64,000 bases of DNA from Echinococcus granulosus (GCF_000524195.1 NW_020170415.1:504994-568993); one strand, 5' to 3'. Positions 44,401 through 58,755 are shown, numbered from the stretch's first letter. A program made the numbers and translations. Notes: generated by a model not told the origin, from the sequence alone.

Positions 44401-46535
44401 AACTGGTCAACACCTCCTTATGTAAACAACTTTTCCATGCGAAAAAAGCAGTCATTCTCGAGCCTCTTAGTACAGAGGGGTTTACGTCAAATTAAAAATC
44501 CTATTTTTGTTCTTATACAAAGTAATGCCATTACTCGTAGTAGCTGGCGCGAACGCCATTAACCAGTTCAGCCACTGCTCATCAAGGTGACAAGTGACAT
44601 GTGGTGAGTGACGAAGGCTCATGTAAACATAGGTGTAAGATCCGAAATCGGAAATATTTACTCGTACAGAAAACTTCAAGCCCAGTGAAGTGATGGAAAA
44701 CTCAGTGGTGGCATACCTGAGTGGTGTAAACGTTCTAATGCCGAACGTGCGCATGTCATTGACAAGCATACCTGATCTTTGACACCCAATCGAAGCACTC
44801 AAGATTTTTGCTGGAAGTCCACGGTTGGTTTAGTATTTCCAGGTCCTGGTGGAGAAATACTGCAGTTTCCACTTTGAAATTTATTTCTTCACTTTCACGA
44901 AATGAAGAACTTTGCTTTGACTTGAACGCTCTTGGTAAGCCCCTACTACTTAAAGATCTAAGTTATCAACAAACTTTAAGTTCATCGGATAGGAAATACT
45001 AATGTTCAGGAGAAACGACCTTTATGCTTGAAGGAAGGAGGAGAAGTTTGTTTAGACAGTCAGAAGTACAGAAGTGTTTTGGTACGAACTGCGCTGTGTG
45101 TGGTCGGCAGCAGGCAATTTACGCCTTCTTTTCCCCACTAAAGCCAGAGGAGCTCTCCCTCTCCTTATATTTCTTTCGACCCAAATTATTCCTACTCCAG
45201 CTTCACTTGACCCATTCAAGGAGCAGCAAATACAAAATGCGGATTTCCTGAAGAGTAGGTATCATCTATAACATTCCGTCATGAATAACGGTGAGTTGGA
45301 TGTGGTTGCAGTGGCCTCCTGATGCCTCTTCAAACAAGACTAGACCGTTTAAGCCTGACAGCTGGATAGTTTTCAACGAAAAGTCTTGAAACTTGCTTTT
45401 TCTTCTATTCTTTGTCGTATTTTGTCAAGCATTACCTGGATCCGATCACTCAGTTGCAGTTTGCAAATGCCTTACCAACCAGTGGGTTTGATTATATGAC
45501 ATTGAAGGAGGCTGGAAATGAGAGAAGTGAGGTGGACAAGCTAATGGCAACTCCAACGTGTCAACCAACACCGCTAAAATAAAAGCCGAAAACCAGACTT
45601 GTAGTCTCCCTTTACTCCTATCTCAGACCAAAAAAATCGTATCCCGGGTGCTGAATCAGTTATGGCAGTCTACGCTAGAACATTCAAATTAAAAGCAGCT
45701 AGAAGGCCCACCGAGCAATTTGGCCTTTCGTTTAAATGATTCAAAACCAATAAATAAGATAGTTGTATATGAGATTTTTGTAGGTACTTGAGCAAATAGC
45801 ACCGTTTTTGTATGGGGTACAGTACGACGTCTTAAGCATTCAAATAGCACCAACTCTAACCATCTACCTTGATAAGCCGAATTCACGTTATATGCACCCC
45901 TTTGAAAGTTCGCCTAAATTGTAACACTTTTAAGATTTTGCAAACGAGATTAAGTGATTTTCCATTCGGTGAACTATGCGAAGCGCCGGAAGCACCTTCA
46001 ACTCACATTTATGAATGCATTATCCAAACAGCTTGGAGACAAGAGGCAAGAGCGAGGAGAGAGCGCTGAAGCTGCGACGTGTGATTCATATGCGTTGGGG
46101 TCTCGGAAATACACCTTTCCTGCATACCGAGAGGTGGAGGGGGTGGGGGTAGGGGAAGGGACGGGGGCGTGTAAGGTTGGTCCAATGCGACTTTGCTGTC
46201 ATATCACATGCACTAACACTTTTTTTACGCAAATGATAAAATAAAGCCAGTTGGACAGGTGTGACTCTTGCCAAGCTATTAGGTGTGAGCGTTGGGTCAA
46301 GTTTCATTCATGACCTTCGAATTCTCTGGTTTCTCCTCGAAGATTAAATTTCGTAGATAGGGAAGGTTAGAATAAACTTAACAAAGAGCCATATTCTAAA
46401 TCAGTTTTATTTTATAAAAAATACCCGGAACACATCCAAGTAGTAGAGAGTTGCTTAATTCAGTCAAGGCAGTGATAAAATTACTTCTAGTCGTTGCTGA
46501 TGCAACATGGATGCATTGTAATACGCTGTGTGTTC
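41407..46535. other. Gene-poor stretch after the tetraspanin
   Basis: I find no recognisable domain. It includes TG-rich low-complexity sequence at about 43750-43860 (GTGTTTGTATGTGTG repeated twice) and a GGGGG-rich patch at about 46130-46170. Open frames of 100-140 codons occur at 43082-43498 (plus), 43793-44182 (minus) and 44482-44802 (minus); none shows a domain I know. Confidence 0.4.
41733..41738 (+). promoter_or_regulatory. Candidate polyadenylation signal of tetraspanin gene
   Basis: This AATAAA on the plus strand, about 330 bases after the stop codon, is the best hexamer I saw downstream of the tetraspanin. Confidence 0.4.
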
Positions 46536-46539
46536 AATA

Positions 46540-47530
46540 GTCTGTTTTGGCAGTGGGGCTCCACCATTATATTTCCACCGGACAGCCTGGCATTCAGGCT
46601 GTGCCACTAGCCCCCAGCCATTCTGTACGGCTGCAATATATTTCCTGTCCAAGTATTATGCTTTCTCATGCCTTCAGGGAAGTCTTAGAGCATTACATTA
46701 GTGTCAGTGGAAAGTGAGCCCGATCCTAAAGAACAACTACATTTATTTTTATTCCTTACTGATACAACTTGGTATTACAGAAGAACTGCATGTGCTGTAG
46801 ATGAGAGGACCTGTGAAGACCCCAGCAGAAAGCTTGAAAATGGCGCCTGCATTCGACAAATACCCCAGTCCCGTGTTCTGAGTAAAAGCTTTTAACTACT
46901 GAAGCGACGCTAGGCGTGGTCGTGGACCGTCTGAAAATTTTCGTTATGGAACTGTCTACGGTACCTGTATGAGGATGCCAATGAAGTAAACACATGATAC
47001 CTTCTTCACCTCTCCAATAGCTGGATGGAACCCGGACGGACATGGGTGGGCAGCAGTGTAGTGAGAACAAAGTGGCGAGGAGGAACGAAAGTGAGGCTTT
47101 CATCGCATGAAACTATTTTAAACCCCATTCTTTGTTAAATGACTCTGCTTTTATGTCAGCATTCTTACGGCCAGCGATGAACAAACGTGATGGCTAGCAC
47201 ATTCCCCTTCCCCAATGCTTTTTCCAAGAAGAATGAGACACCGAATCCAGTGAAATTGCCGGGGAGGATCAATGACGTTGCAATCGAATATCCTCTCAGC
47301 CGCATGCAAGTTCAATGGCTGTTGGGGTTGGTTTTATGGTGTATTCCTTACAGCACCGACTACGATGTGTTGGCCGAGGGTGGAGGTTGACCGAGGCTAG
47401 CGCCGTGGATGACGTTCAAAAGAGGACTAAACCATGTAACCTCAAGCTCTACTGAACGTCGACAATAAATATTTTGCCCAAGTATTATGTCATCTTTCGT
47501 CGTCATGGAAGTCTCGGGAAGCTACAGTCC
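46540..47530 (-). repeat. Rep1 composite repeat, reverse copy
   Basis: Terminal units are at about 47410-47530 (GACAATAAATATTTTGCCC, then GTCATGGAAGTCTCGGGAAGC) and at about 46545-46690 (TGTACGGCTGCAATATATTTC, then TTCAGGGAAGTCTTAGAG). The internal part has GCGACGCTAGG, GATACCTTCTTCACC, GCTGGATGGAACCC and ACCGACTACGATGTG. Reading its reverse complement against the 14-kb copy shows the same order of blocks, which established that the two are one family. Confidence 0.75.
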
Positions 47531-50500
47531 GATTTTGGCTCCCAAACAGCCCATTTACAAAAGCAGTCATCCTTGTGGCTGTAATGCATAAAAACTAAAC
47601 TACTTTAATCTACTTAATGCAAATTTTCACAAACGCAACAATAAATCACTGGTGTCATACTAAATCCGCAGTTGGCAGGACATACGTCGGTTTCTGGAGA
47701 TGTAGCTCCAAGAGGTTCGCAGCGCGCCCTTAAGATTTACGAATTTAAAGCCTTTGTCACAAGAAAAATAAACATAACTTTTAAGTGAGAAATCCGAATT
47801 TTGTGTTCCCTTGGGCCATCCATCACGTGGTTCAGTTGCAGCCCTATTTCAGACAAGTATTTTTCCCATCATTAATAAATCATGAAATAGGAGAGAGATC
47901 GGTTTTAGGAAACTGATTTCCTCGGGATAATGGTGGTTTTTTACGCATAAAATATGATCTTGGAAATATCTAAATGAGTGAAAAGTCTGATGCAACTTAC
48001 AGACTTGCCTTGATAGGTAACCAGCGCAACCTTAGGATTTGAACGCGCCTTTTGAAGGTAAGCCTGTCCATTTAAGAAATCAGCAGACACAGTGATAGGT
48101 AATTTGAAAAAAAGCACCCTCTGAGGCATTAAATATGGATGCACCCGATAAAATAAAACTTCAAACATGGCTAGGCCACTGGTCCTTCAGTCCCATAGAG
48201 GAATTGTCTGGGATCGTATTAAACTCCTGCGTTCCGCATTAGCTCATCCCGACCTTTTCTTTTATCTCCCAAAGATGGAAAAACGCAATTAATAAAACAG
48301 AAGGCAAAATAAATACAGGTGCACGGTCCTTTAGGTTTATTTTATGCAAGTTAACATATTTTTATTGATGCAAGCTTTTATTAAAGAACACAATTTGCAA
48401 ATTCCAACCCCCGCCGAGAAGGGCTGTTTTCAAGATGACTGTCCTGGCCTACCTTCGGCTGTTGCCCAATTACGAACACCCACGTCAGTGTTTTTGGAGG
48501 AGGCCGTCCGCCCACTTGGACCTATTGACCAGGTCTGGTGAATCGTTAATGAGCAAAACCAGCTCCGGGCCAACAGGCAAATTAATAGAGACACCTTAAC
48601 CGGGCCTAAAATACTGAAGCAACACCAAGGGCATTGCAAACTTCGTACTACCTAAGGATTCAATGATTTCTACTTAACATTTTACTGTAAAAATTTGTGC
48701 AACGACGAGCGAACCGCTTTGGCAAGTAGGATAGAGCAGCAAACTTATGCTCCAAATTGAGTTTAGGAAAGGATTAAATAACCACACTACAAAGCCCGAG
48801 ACTTCTTATTTACCCATGTAAAAACCCAACTACTGGAAGGCGATATACTATCAGATCCTGATTCGGCCTAACTTTTTCTCAAACAATTGAGCTCCTCCAT
48901 AGCGCATCTAAATGATGACGTTGGCCACTGATGGCTATTCTTAGGCTCCTGTTCGGCTGCCTAAAAGACTACTTGAGAATGACCTTAGCCGTAATTTCAT
49001 TGTATGCCCGTTTCTTCGGATTTCTGCTTCAACTTTTCGTTAAAGCCCTAAACAAACTTTAAGGATCAAAGTTTGACCTAAAACACCAATGGCGAATGAC
49101 AATGACTACTGTTATTCTAACCAACAACTTGCAACTCCTTTCGCGATATCAAAACCTGACCGAAGTCCAAGTTGATTTGCGTGATGGCTTCATCCATCTC
49201 GCCCAGCGCACTTCTCATTCTGTTGCCAAAAAAAAAACTTCTCCCAAAGGAAAGTTGAACTAATTGATATATGACCCTATCACCTTAGCATTTCCTTCTA
49301 CGTCCTCAGGGAAAAAAGTGACGAATTTTTTCACAAACTCAATCCAAAATGAGAGGCAAAACACGCGTCCAGCTAATTACTTCCGCTGTCCAAGTTTAAT
49401 GAAAGAGTATGATGAATTCGTGAAAGGATAATCACAAACTGAGCCTGGGTGTCTGCAATTTAGAATTGTAGAGGAATGAGAATGAGATCAAGGGATTGTG
49501 GGTGCTTTCTCAAGGACAAGAAATTTGCGTCGATCCGCTGCATCCCACGTAAGGGAGTGTCTGGTTTACTTTTGTCAGATCTGATAAGCCAAATTGAACA
49601 AATGGGATGCCTGTTTTGCAAAAGTAGCTAGTCTTTCCATCTGCGCTGTTACTTTTGGCATAAAATTGATGAATTTTAGATTTTTGAATATTTGCATTCG
49701 CGGAATGAAAATATTCTTACTGTGCTATGCAGTGCTATAATGTTTCGAATTCTAGTATTCAGACGTAAAAGCAATTGTTTTAGCACATATTCCATTCTGA
49801 CGGGTCTTTTATAAAAAAATTATTATAAAGCTCTTTCATTTACTGCAATAACTTGATGAAAATTGATTGGCCTGGGATGGCGGCAAACTGAAGGCATACA
49901 AAACGAGGCTCAGTCGTTTAATTCAGACTACGGAAGCCGGTCGTTTTAAATTATCCATCTTTAGGCTGGCTTTTATGTTTTTTTTTCCCTCGAGCAAGAA
50001 ACATTAATGGGCTGTAGTATGCTCTCAATGTAGCTTATTTTACAGCAAGGCAAGTTCATGTCCCCACAAATGCAGGATTGCTTGAAGCACTCTCCTCGAC
50101 TTTTATTGCTTAGGCATATTTTCGCTGCAATTTTATGCAAAAATTCATCTCTTTTTAAAACATGAAATGACAAACTGCGCTCTAGCTGAGCTTCAAAAAG
50201 CAGACCATTTTTACCCACAGCTTAGCCAGTGCGCTGTTTGTTTCCCTACTTCTCGGTTTGTGATTCTGCTTCCGTGGTCATAAATATCGCTTCAAAAGCA
50301 ATATCGTTACTTAAGACAATTTCCCATTACCTTTGTCCCCAATTTGACCAATCAGCTAACAGGACGCAAATGGCATTGCCACTTAAATTCCCTCTGACGT
50401 GAGAAAAGCTATCCAATCATGACCCTGTAGATAAATCAAGCTAAAAATCTTGTTACACCACGTCTGGACCAACAATACGGGATACCATTTATTTGAGAAT

Positions 50501-52040
50501 TGGTTTAAGTGGGTACCTTTTCACTTTCAATGACCATGGCTATGTCACAGCATTGACAAGGCAACAAACTACATTGTTTTATCACGTGCCTTTTGAGGTT
50601 AATTTCAAAGCGAGGTTATTCCATGCATCCGATGTTCATTTGCAAGCAACACAAAGCTTTTTGCCCTCCAGCTGCATTAAAACTAATCACTTGTCACTAT
50701 TGTGCAACTTGGAAAGTGGGGCAAATCACTTGTACATTAATATGACCCCATTTAGCTAATCTCAGCTCTATTTTAACTATCCCCACGGTGAAAGACACCG
50801 CTCCTAATGTACAGCATATACAACCTGAAATATGGTAGCCAGCTGATGATGCGAAATTATGATTTTGATGACTTTGTTCCACAATCCACATAATCTTCAG
50901 TTGGGAAAAGGGGAACAAATTAAGGACATTAAACAACCTCTTGAGGGTGAATGTAGGTACACCATCTTTCTGTGGCTGCAGAAGGAGCCTTAGACATCAG
51001 GCAGTCAACATTGATTATGGAAAAGGATGCTTTTGCTAATACAAACCTTTCTACTTACAAGATGAATGAAGTCGAAAATAGAGCTTGGATATGACGTCGG
51101 ATGAGATGTATTGATAAGACGACCTCCCCTTTGCAATCGTAAACACTTTAAACATAAACACTAATTCTAACCTGCCCTGAGAAAGCGGTAAAACGTTACG
51201 TGGGTAGAAAGTATGGTGAAGATTTCATAAGAAGGTAAGTTTGCGTAAACAGTCCTTTGGATAGATAAAATTAATGTACGATGGTTTCGAGATGGCCCTT
51301 ATCCAGTGGGTGTGAAGTACATTCAGGAGGTTAATTTATCCCTGATATACGCTAGCAATGGGGCACGATGGAAGGAAAGATGGTTTTAACCAACGGATGG
51401 CAATAAAAACAGTAGACTAGGCTAATCAGACAAGAAATTAGTTTTGCCTTACAAGTACACAACATTTTAATAACGAGGGGCCTAACTTTTGTCGCTGCCA
51501 CTTTACAACTGTCTAAAGGAGAAACATGCTCCCCTCTGCAGGGCAAAGTCCAATGAAGCACGTGCAGGGCGCGGTGAAGTGAAACCACATTTTTGCCCAA
51601 AATTTGCTGAGGAAGAGAATGCAGAAGATGGTTTTCCACATATTTACCCAAGATAGGGGATCATATTTTCACGACAAGAAGTTGGGGCATACAATCTGGA
51701 CCTCGATCGTTTTTAACGGTTTCTCAGACTTTGGCAGCGATATCCACAAATCATATTTGATGACAAATGTGTGCCTCAAAAATTGGAAAGATTTAATATG
51801 CAACGGTTAAAAGAACCAGTAAAGTGATGTTCAGCTTAACATTTAGTTTCATTGTTTAAAATGACCATTTATAACACAAGGTGATTTATAAAGAGCTGTC
51901 AGAGACGTAAGCATTGACAAAGTTCAAGGAATTATTATTGCCTAAGACGACTGGTAAAACTGCATTTACACATTCATTCCTTTGTGAATTAACAAATATT
52001 CTGCAATGCCTTCATTACTTATTTGCCTCATCATTTTGGC
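47531..52040. other. Gene-poor stretch, nothing recognised
   Basis: AT-rich sequence with short open frames on both strands and no domain, RNA gene or strong repeat. A short partial match to the Rep1 terminal start (GATGTAGCTCCAAGAGG) is at about 47698. Confidence 0.35.
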
Positions 52041-52044
52041 TTCG

Positions 52045-52180
52045 CAGGTATTTGATGGTTCGCCTTTACAGTTCCATTAGGCGGCATGACCTCCGGGTCA
52101 AGCCAGTGACCCACCAGTCCTTCTGCACATCGGCGGAACACATTCAGCCTTAGTATTATGACTTCTTCCGTCTTCAGTTC
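52045..52180 (-). repeat. Solo Rep1 terminal unit, reverse orientation
   Basis: Marks in order are TCCATTAGGCGGCATGACC, CCGGGTCAAGCCAGTGACCC, AGTATTATGACTTC and TCCGTCTTCAG. There is no adjoining internal part that I can recognise. Confidence 0.55.
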
Positions 52181-55100
52181 AGCAGAGATGAAATCAGCTA
52201 ATGATTATACCGAGGCCTAGAATTTCGGTCAGTAGATATGGGGAGTTATTTTGAGCACTGAATTTGGCAATTATTCCTTCATTCTAACGGACTAATACGA
52301 CCATTCGGTTGTGCTTCATTTCCCAGCCTCCATTTATTTGCCCTCAAAACAGAGTCGTCGGGTGACGTTTGCCATTCGAGAAAGATCTAGCCTAAACAAT
52401 CATAGATTTGTGAAAGTTGTAAAAAAGAATCAAAACCAAGTACTGTGATGTACAATTTCCTTGTTTAATTGGGCTTCGGTAGAGGCTGTAGAATGTATGG
52501 TAATGGCCCAGCTATTAACTGACGACAGTTGAGTTTTGAGCAACGGAATGGAATGACTTATGCGCAGTTCATTCTCTGACCAAATAATTGTTCTGTTAGA
52601 AAGAATTGCGTGATTTTTTGGACAAGAGTCAGCCGAGTTATCACATCTGAGTTTGTGTTTATATATAGGATGTGTGCACAGCATCCAAAAGGATTGAGCA
52701 AGTGGAACAACGAATGACAAGATGGCAAATGAGCGTGCGATGAAGCAGATGCCTGCCTAGCGTTGTGTGTAAGCTGAGCAACCATGAAAATGCTCCAAGG
52801 ATCAACCTGTCCTTGGAGCTTACATCTGCTATATTTCTGCATTTGTCTTTCCGTGGGTATGCGGACACGGTGAGAAGGAGAAGAAGAACAGTGGCTTAGT
52901 AATATGACCTTCTCCACTAGGAAGACGAATGGATGAAATGCAAAGATGTTGTAGTTTTGACAAATTACAACCCCTAGAGACCTGTGTGAAAACGAAAGAA
53001 GACATTAAACTAAATGTGTGCTACCAGTGTATCACAGGGTTCTGGGAGCCACTGGCATGACTCGAAGTTAGTACCGCCCATTGGGTGCACAGTGGCAGAG
53101 CCCCAACGCCCGTAAAACCAAAATCACGAGTCAAAAACAAAACTCAAGCATTGCAAAACATTTCTTTGAGGCAGAAATTTCTTGTGTTAGAGGCACTAAG
53201 ACAAAAGCCTCCATCAGTGAATGGACGCTTCGCAAAATATGGCGCTTCAACATCAGCGCCATCTATTTAACATTGGCTTATAAATCTGATTTATTCTTCA
53301 AATTTTAGACTAGAATTTTGCAAAAATGAATTATTCATGTCCATCAAATCGCCTCGCCCATCGTGGCCACCTCCACCTGGATGATGTGATTTATGGCTTA
53401 AATACCATTTGAGCGATTATTCAACTCACTGCAAAGCGAACAAAGCAAAAAATAAACAGGGTTGCAAACACAGATTAATATGGAGCCAATTCAGTTTCCT
53501 CCTCGAAATTCCACGCAAGAAATTTTGTCTTTTCCTGGCTAAAATTATGCCACCCATTTCCCCTCACATCTCTGGCGCGAAAGACCATCCCCGTTTGTGC
53601 ACGCCTAGGCATTTGCATAGGGAAACAAATTGAAGAGTGCCTCCAGATTCAGTGACTCACTGCTAGGAACAAAAGAGTTTGTTTCCAAATTAGACGTGTT
53701 ATCCTACTTTAATGCGGCAGGGAAATTTGTGCGCTCCTGTCTCACCTCCTAAGGATTACCTTGGTCTGCCATCAGCCTCCATTAACATCCTTCCATTACT
53801 GAACGTGGGAATGTTTTATGCTCAGCAATATCTTCACACACTTATTGTGCTAAATGATGAGCGAATTTTCTCACCATGGCGGTAGTAGTGGTAGTGTTTT
53901 ATAATGTGAGAGACACTGTTAGCGAGGTAATCTAACTATGAACAACACGGAGTATTCCCATCGCAAACACACGTACACACACACACACCTCTCAGAGTAC
54001 CCGAGAAGGCGTATAGTGAAGGGTAATGCCAGGTGAACCGACAGGACTGAGCAGATGTGTGTAGGCGCTTGTCACTTCTACGAGTCCAGAGAACAGTACT
54101 AAACAGTACTGTTGGGAAGGGGTAGCAGGCGTAATGCGTCCTGTTTGGGTTGAATTATTGAGCACTTAAGCATGCCCAAAGCATATTGCTGTTTCACAAC
54201 CTACCCGTTCTCCACCGTTGTGTCAACTTGTGCTGACCAGTGCATCGAGCATTCACCACTTTACAATTCAAGGGCAATGAAGGTGGAGTCAGCATTCAGA
54301 TGGTTATGATATATACCTTTTAAACTTGCGATGATTTTGCCAATTTACCAGTAACAGCCTTACTGATGGGGATTAATCCAACTGTATGATGCATTCCTAG
54401 ACCTTGGTAAGAAAAGTCTTTCTGGTTATCCAATGGGACCAGTAGTGCTTGCAGCTTTGATGACCAAACCATGGGTTGGACAATTGCTTACCTTGGACTG
54501 TTGTGCGAGGGAAATGAGACCTTCCAAAGGGCTAAGGATATCATAAATGCAATAGTTTTATAACTATGTTCTTCACCAAATTCCATCGTTAAGGCAGGAG
54601 AGAAGACAAGTTTGGACGTTTGTAGTCGTTTTAGAAAACGTATGCTTCAAATTTTACAAATTGCACAAATTAAACTCTCTGGTGAATTCCATTTCGGCCA
54701 AATAAAACAAAGGTCAGAAAGCAGTGCGGTGAATCCATGTATGATGAGTAATGTGAAGGTATTAACCTCGTGGTCTATCGGGTGGCGGAAGGGTGTCAAA
54801 GGACTGAACAGTCTGATTGTCGCAGTGCATTTACACAAAATATTTAGCTCCATTTGCCGCAACAGAAATAAAATTGCTTTTGTAGAAATGCTATAATAGC
54901 ATCCACCTTATTTACGCAATGTCGAGCTTTCGAGAGACCAAGACAGACTTTGGGTCTTTATCCAGCAAGTTGATAAGCTCATCAGCATTCATGCAGGAGG
55001 GAAGTGCACAAAAATTGAGGCACATTGAGACATTCCGAATGATCCAATGAAAGCAGTTTGCAGGCTGCAAAGCCAGCTCGATTCAACTGCCTAGCCAGCG

Positions 55101-56179
55101 TCCAGCCATCTCCACGGCACGGTGTTGCAGAACATTTAACTGCTTCTCGCTAAACTGTTGTTCAAGAGGCAAGGAAAATCTCATGCAAGTATCCAGACAA
55201 GAAATTTCCACCAAAATCGCATTCATTGTTAGGGACAAAGCCTTGATTTTGCCTTTAAAAACAAGGCATGTGTTGGGTAAGGAGTAAATGATGCTTTAAT
55301 TGCTCCATTGCAACCTATCACATGGGAAAACAAGCTCCGTACTGTCACCACATGGCAGACAAGCCCATCCACCACCTCATCAAATCACACGAAAATGGAA
55401 GAGTGGTGATTACCTCGGTAGCCCTATTGTGGTCTAGATAGTGGAGTCAAGTCTGCTTCCACAATATGATGGTCTCGAGGCCTTGCTATTCCATTCGAGT
55501 CTGGTACACGAGATGTTGCGATTTACTGATTGCTTTGAGCATCGTCAACCATGCAGACGTCAAAGGAGGGTTTGATGAACCAGTTCAACTTACGTCTCGA
55601 ACCACCTACTTCCCTCCTTTAACGTCCAACGGAGTAGAAAAATACAGCCAAGTGCCGGCGGTGCATGCTCTTGAAGACTGGGTATCTTCTAGGTGGGAAG
55701 CAATATTCTCTTTTTCGTACAGAAGTGCAGCAAAGTCGAGTCAAGTGCTCCATTGTCTCCTGTCTCATGACCAAATTTCGCACTCAATGTCAGCAAAGTG
55801 GGAAGCCGTTATCCACGATTAGCCTTGGTGATTATAAACGTGGTAGTAATTGCAGCTGTCAGAGTACAATGGCCAACCGCAATTTGATTTCACTCTAAAT
55901 CGCGTTTTCGAATCATCCTTCACTCCACTTTAGTCGCCTATCATCTAGTTTAAAGAGCCTTCCAAGCCATCAGGTTGGATTTGCCATTAGCGTGTAATAT
56001 TGCCTGTGCAATACGCATGGAAGTGAGTGCCCTTGCCAAATGTCTTGTTGCAGAAGAATCACACCCAAACATCTTTGTGTGAACTGTAACTCGTTTATTA
56101 GTAGGTTGACATTTTGTTGGGTGTTGCCGACATTGGAGGGTTTGTCTTTATGCTTGTGTGCACGGACCACGCAAATAGC
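52181..56179. other. Gene-poor stretch with a CA microsatellite
   Basis: No recognisable coding exon. A (CA)n tract interrupted by GT lies at 53966-53988. Open frames are under about 120 codons and show no domain. Confidence 0.35.
53966..53988 (+). repeat. CA dinucleotide microsatellite
   Basis: An uninterrupted run of CA units follows a short ACACGT interruption. Confidence 0.85.
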
Positions 56180-56285
56180 ACCACAGCCCTTCTGTAGGTC
56201 GACATTACATATTCTGCCCCAGAATTATGACTTGTTTTGTCTCCCGGAGGGGCTTAAATTGTTTCAGAGTATTAAGTATCACTGC
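56180..56285 (-). repeat. Partial Rep1 terminal unit, reverse orientation
   Basis: The segment has TAGGTCGACATTACATATTC, then TGCCCCAGAATTATGAC and a TGTTTCAGAGTATTA block, matching the centre and outer end of the terminal unit. Confidence 0.5.
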
Positions 56286-56629
56286 AATGCTTTAGAGGAA
56301 AATATGCTACTTAGACATATAAACTGGAGAGGCTTGCGTATGTTCTAACTAAAGGAGGTGAGATGGGTTGAATCCAAATTCATTGAGTCTTGATAATTCA
56401 AAACTGGCACGTATTTGCTATCCTGTGGCTAAGTTAACTTTACTTCAGCAATAAAAGTATATTTGTTTCCTGACTATGTCTGACTGACTTAATAGTGCTA
56501 GACCAACCCAGGTCCTGTTGGCAGTTGGCAAACAATATGCCTGGTGGTTGTGTGAGAAGATTCACATAACTGTTCATCGATGCTTCCACAACGTCTAGCT
56601 TCTAAGTGGTAATTGCTTGATGGAGAGTA

Positions 56630-56840
56630 AAGAAAGCACTGTAGTGTCCGAGACATTCTTGAAGACGAAAGGGGGCATAATAGTGAGGTAGAATATGAAT
56701 AATCGCCGAATACATGGGGACAGGTGCAACTAGCCTGGTCCGTGGGTCAGGCTGCCCAATCCGAAATGCAAATGCGGAGCCTCAAGTGCCCGAGAAACCC
56801 AAACGAGGAATCGAACAAATGCTTAAAGCATCGCTGTGCA
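56630..56840 (+). repeat. Solo Rep1 terminal unit, forward orientation
   Basis: Marks in order are GTCCGAGACATTCTTGAAGA, GGGGGCATAATAGTG, GGTCAGGCTGCCCAATCC and GCGGAGCCTCAAGTGCCCG. It faces away from the reverse unit at 56.2 kb. Confidence 0.6.
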
Positions 56841-57819
56841 TTGGCATGCATCCATTCATGATTAGGCCTCAAGGACTACGGGAATGGTGCTTTCAAATAA
56901 CACGAGAGCTTGGCAAGTAGCATCATAACCGGACGCGATTGCAAGCTCTTTGATTTAGACATGTTCACTTCTACAATAAAAAAGAAGAAAAAGTGTAGGG
57001 TCGGAAGAGGACTGTACACCCACTCCATTAAAACCAACAACGCAGTCAGCAAATGTCGCATTTTGGCACCGCATGGTGGGATGGCATTTGCGAAAGCTAT
57101 CTTATCGGGTAGAAGGAAAATAAAAATAATGGGGGATTATTCTGAGTAACTCGATGCAGTTCTGCTAACAGGTTGGAGCATTTTTCTTTCACAGTACCAT
57201 AGCATAGTAGCATAGTGCCTTTACACTACTCAGGTAAATGAATAAGACATTTATTTGCACTTTTAGCTTATGCACTTTATTCCCTACTTAGCGCCTCCTC
57301 CTCCTCAGCACAATCTGGCTTCTACAATTGCACAACCAAATCAACGATGAAAGGCAACTTGTAAATAGCAACTTCTTGGTAATTATTTTTTACTTGTAGT
57401 ATAGAAAACTAGTCAAGTTTACCTTCATCGAGAGAGTATTTCTTGCTTTTTTCAATTTTCTCCTTCCTGAAGCACTCGTGGTGTTGTAGGAAACAAATTT
57501 TTCACTTAAAAGCACAGTGAAGACTAATGCTAGCTGTTGAATATTCTTTAGCAATTTTGCTACAAGGATAAATCTTTGAAATCACTAACGAGTTTGCGAA
57601 ACTGTAAAATATGTTCGTGATATGGAAGCACAAAATGCGGTTTGGCGCTTTGGTTCACAATTTCCACTGTCCCTGAATTCGATGCTACAAGAAATGGGAG
57701 AAAAATAAACTATCAGGGGAAGGTGCAATCGAGAGGGACAAATTCACTGCTCTCAATTCCTCCGCTAACCTGTCGGGCACAGGCAACGAAGTGGGACCCT
57801 GGAATGCAGAGGTGAGTGT

Positions 57820-57982
57820 TGGAGGAGGCAGTGGAGGAGGAGGTGGGGTAGTGAGAGAGAGAGAAAGCGGCCTGAGAGGAACATGCAGGCACCCTAATCA
57901 GGCCGTCCGTTCCCTAATGGCTGTGATACTGGTGGTGTAGAAGACGTGTGATTCATAGCCACACACACACGCACACACACCT
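57820..57982 (+). repeat. GGA-rich, GA and CA simple repeats
   Basis: A GGAGG-rich stretch at about 57820-57848 leads to a GA run at about 57851-57868. About 95 bases further on there is a CA run interrupted by CG (57961-57980). No gene is seen around it. Confidence 0.8.
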
Positions 57983-58689
57983 CTGCTTTGTGTTGGTGGA
58001 ATTTCACTACTCGATGTGCATGTCCCACCAAGCCGTCGCTAGCATCACCCACCCTCCCACCCATTTACCCACCCGACTCGACTCAAAGGACATGGACAGT
58101 TGAAGTGCCTTATTACTGTCCTCACTCTCACCTTGCTGTTTTGCAGCTCATTATGCACGATGAAGCTCTGGATCTCCTACTTCCTCTATGAGAAATGGGG
58201 ATACAGTGGCCCTGTTCAAACATGATGGGTGAGTCGCCCTGGGGAGGTGTGCACCATTTCGCCATCTCGAGAGGTGAATATGAAGCAATTGGCTTCAGAT
58301 ATAAATGCTTACAACAAACACTTTCGCTACCGTTTCACTACCCTAGTCCTTTTTCGAAAATCGGACATGTGTAGTTGTCAAGTGTTTAAAGTGGACCATA
58401 AGTACGAAAGGTTTTCCAACGAAATGCAGCCACATTTCGACAAAAAGAGGAAAAAGTTTGTCCATACGTGTCTGCATGAAATCTTGACACCATGGGAGAA
58501 ATGCCTTCAGTCGTCCCTTAAATCATATTTGCGGTGGTCACTTATGGTCTTGCTATTCTTGGCGCACTTTGTTTAGGTGACTGCGAGATACAAACCTCTT
58601 TCTGCTTTAACAGAAAGGGCAAAATAATGTAGTAAATACTTGTAAAACAGTTCTTTATTATAAATTGTGTTTAGCCGATTTTTCTGCAA

Positions 58690-58755
58690 ATTGTTGTAGC
58701 TCCCGGGGACTTCGCTAAACATGTAAAGTCATGGTGCCAGACCACAACATGCATT
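58690..58755 (+). repeat. Short Rep1 terminal fragment
   Basis: GTTGTAGCTCCCGGGGACTT followed by CGCTAAACATG resembles the outer start of the Rep1 terminal unit, and the match fades within about 60 bases. Confidence 0.4.

Noticed and set aside
46756..47390. Frames of 64-115 codons on both strands
   Set aside because: They lie inside a Rep1 copy and are not conserved among copies.
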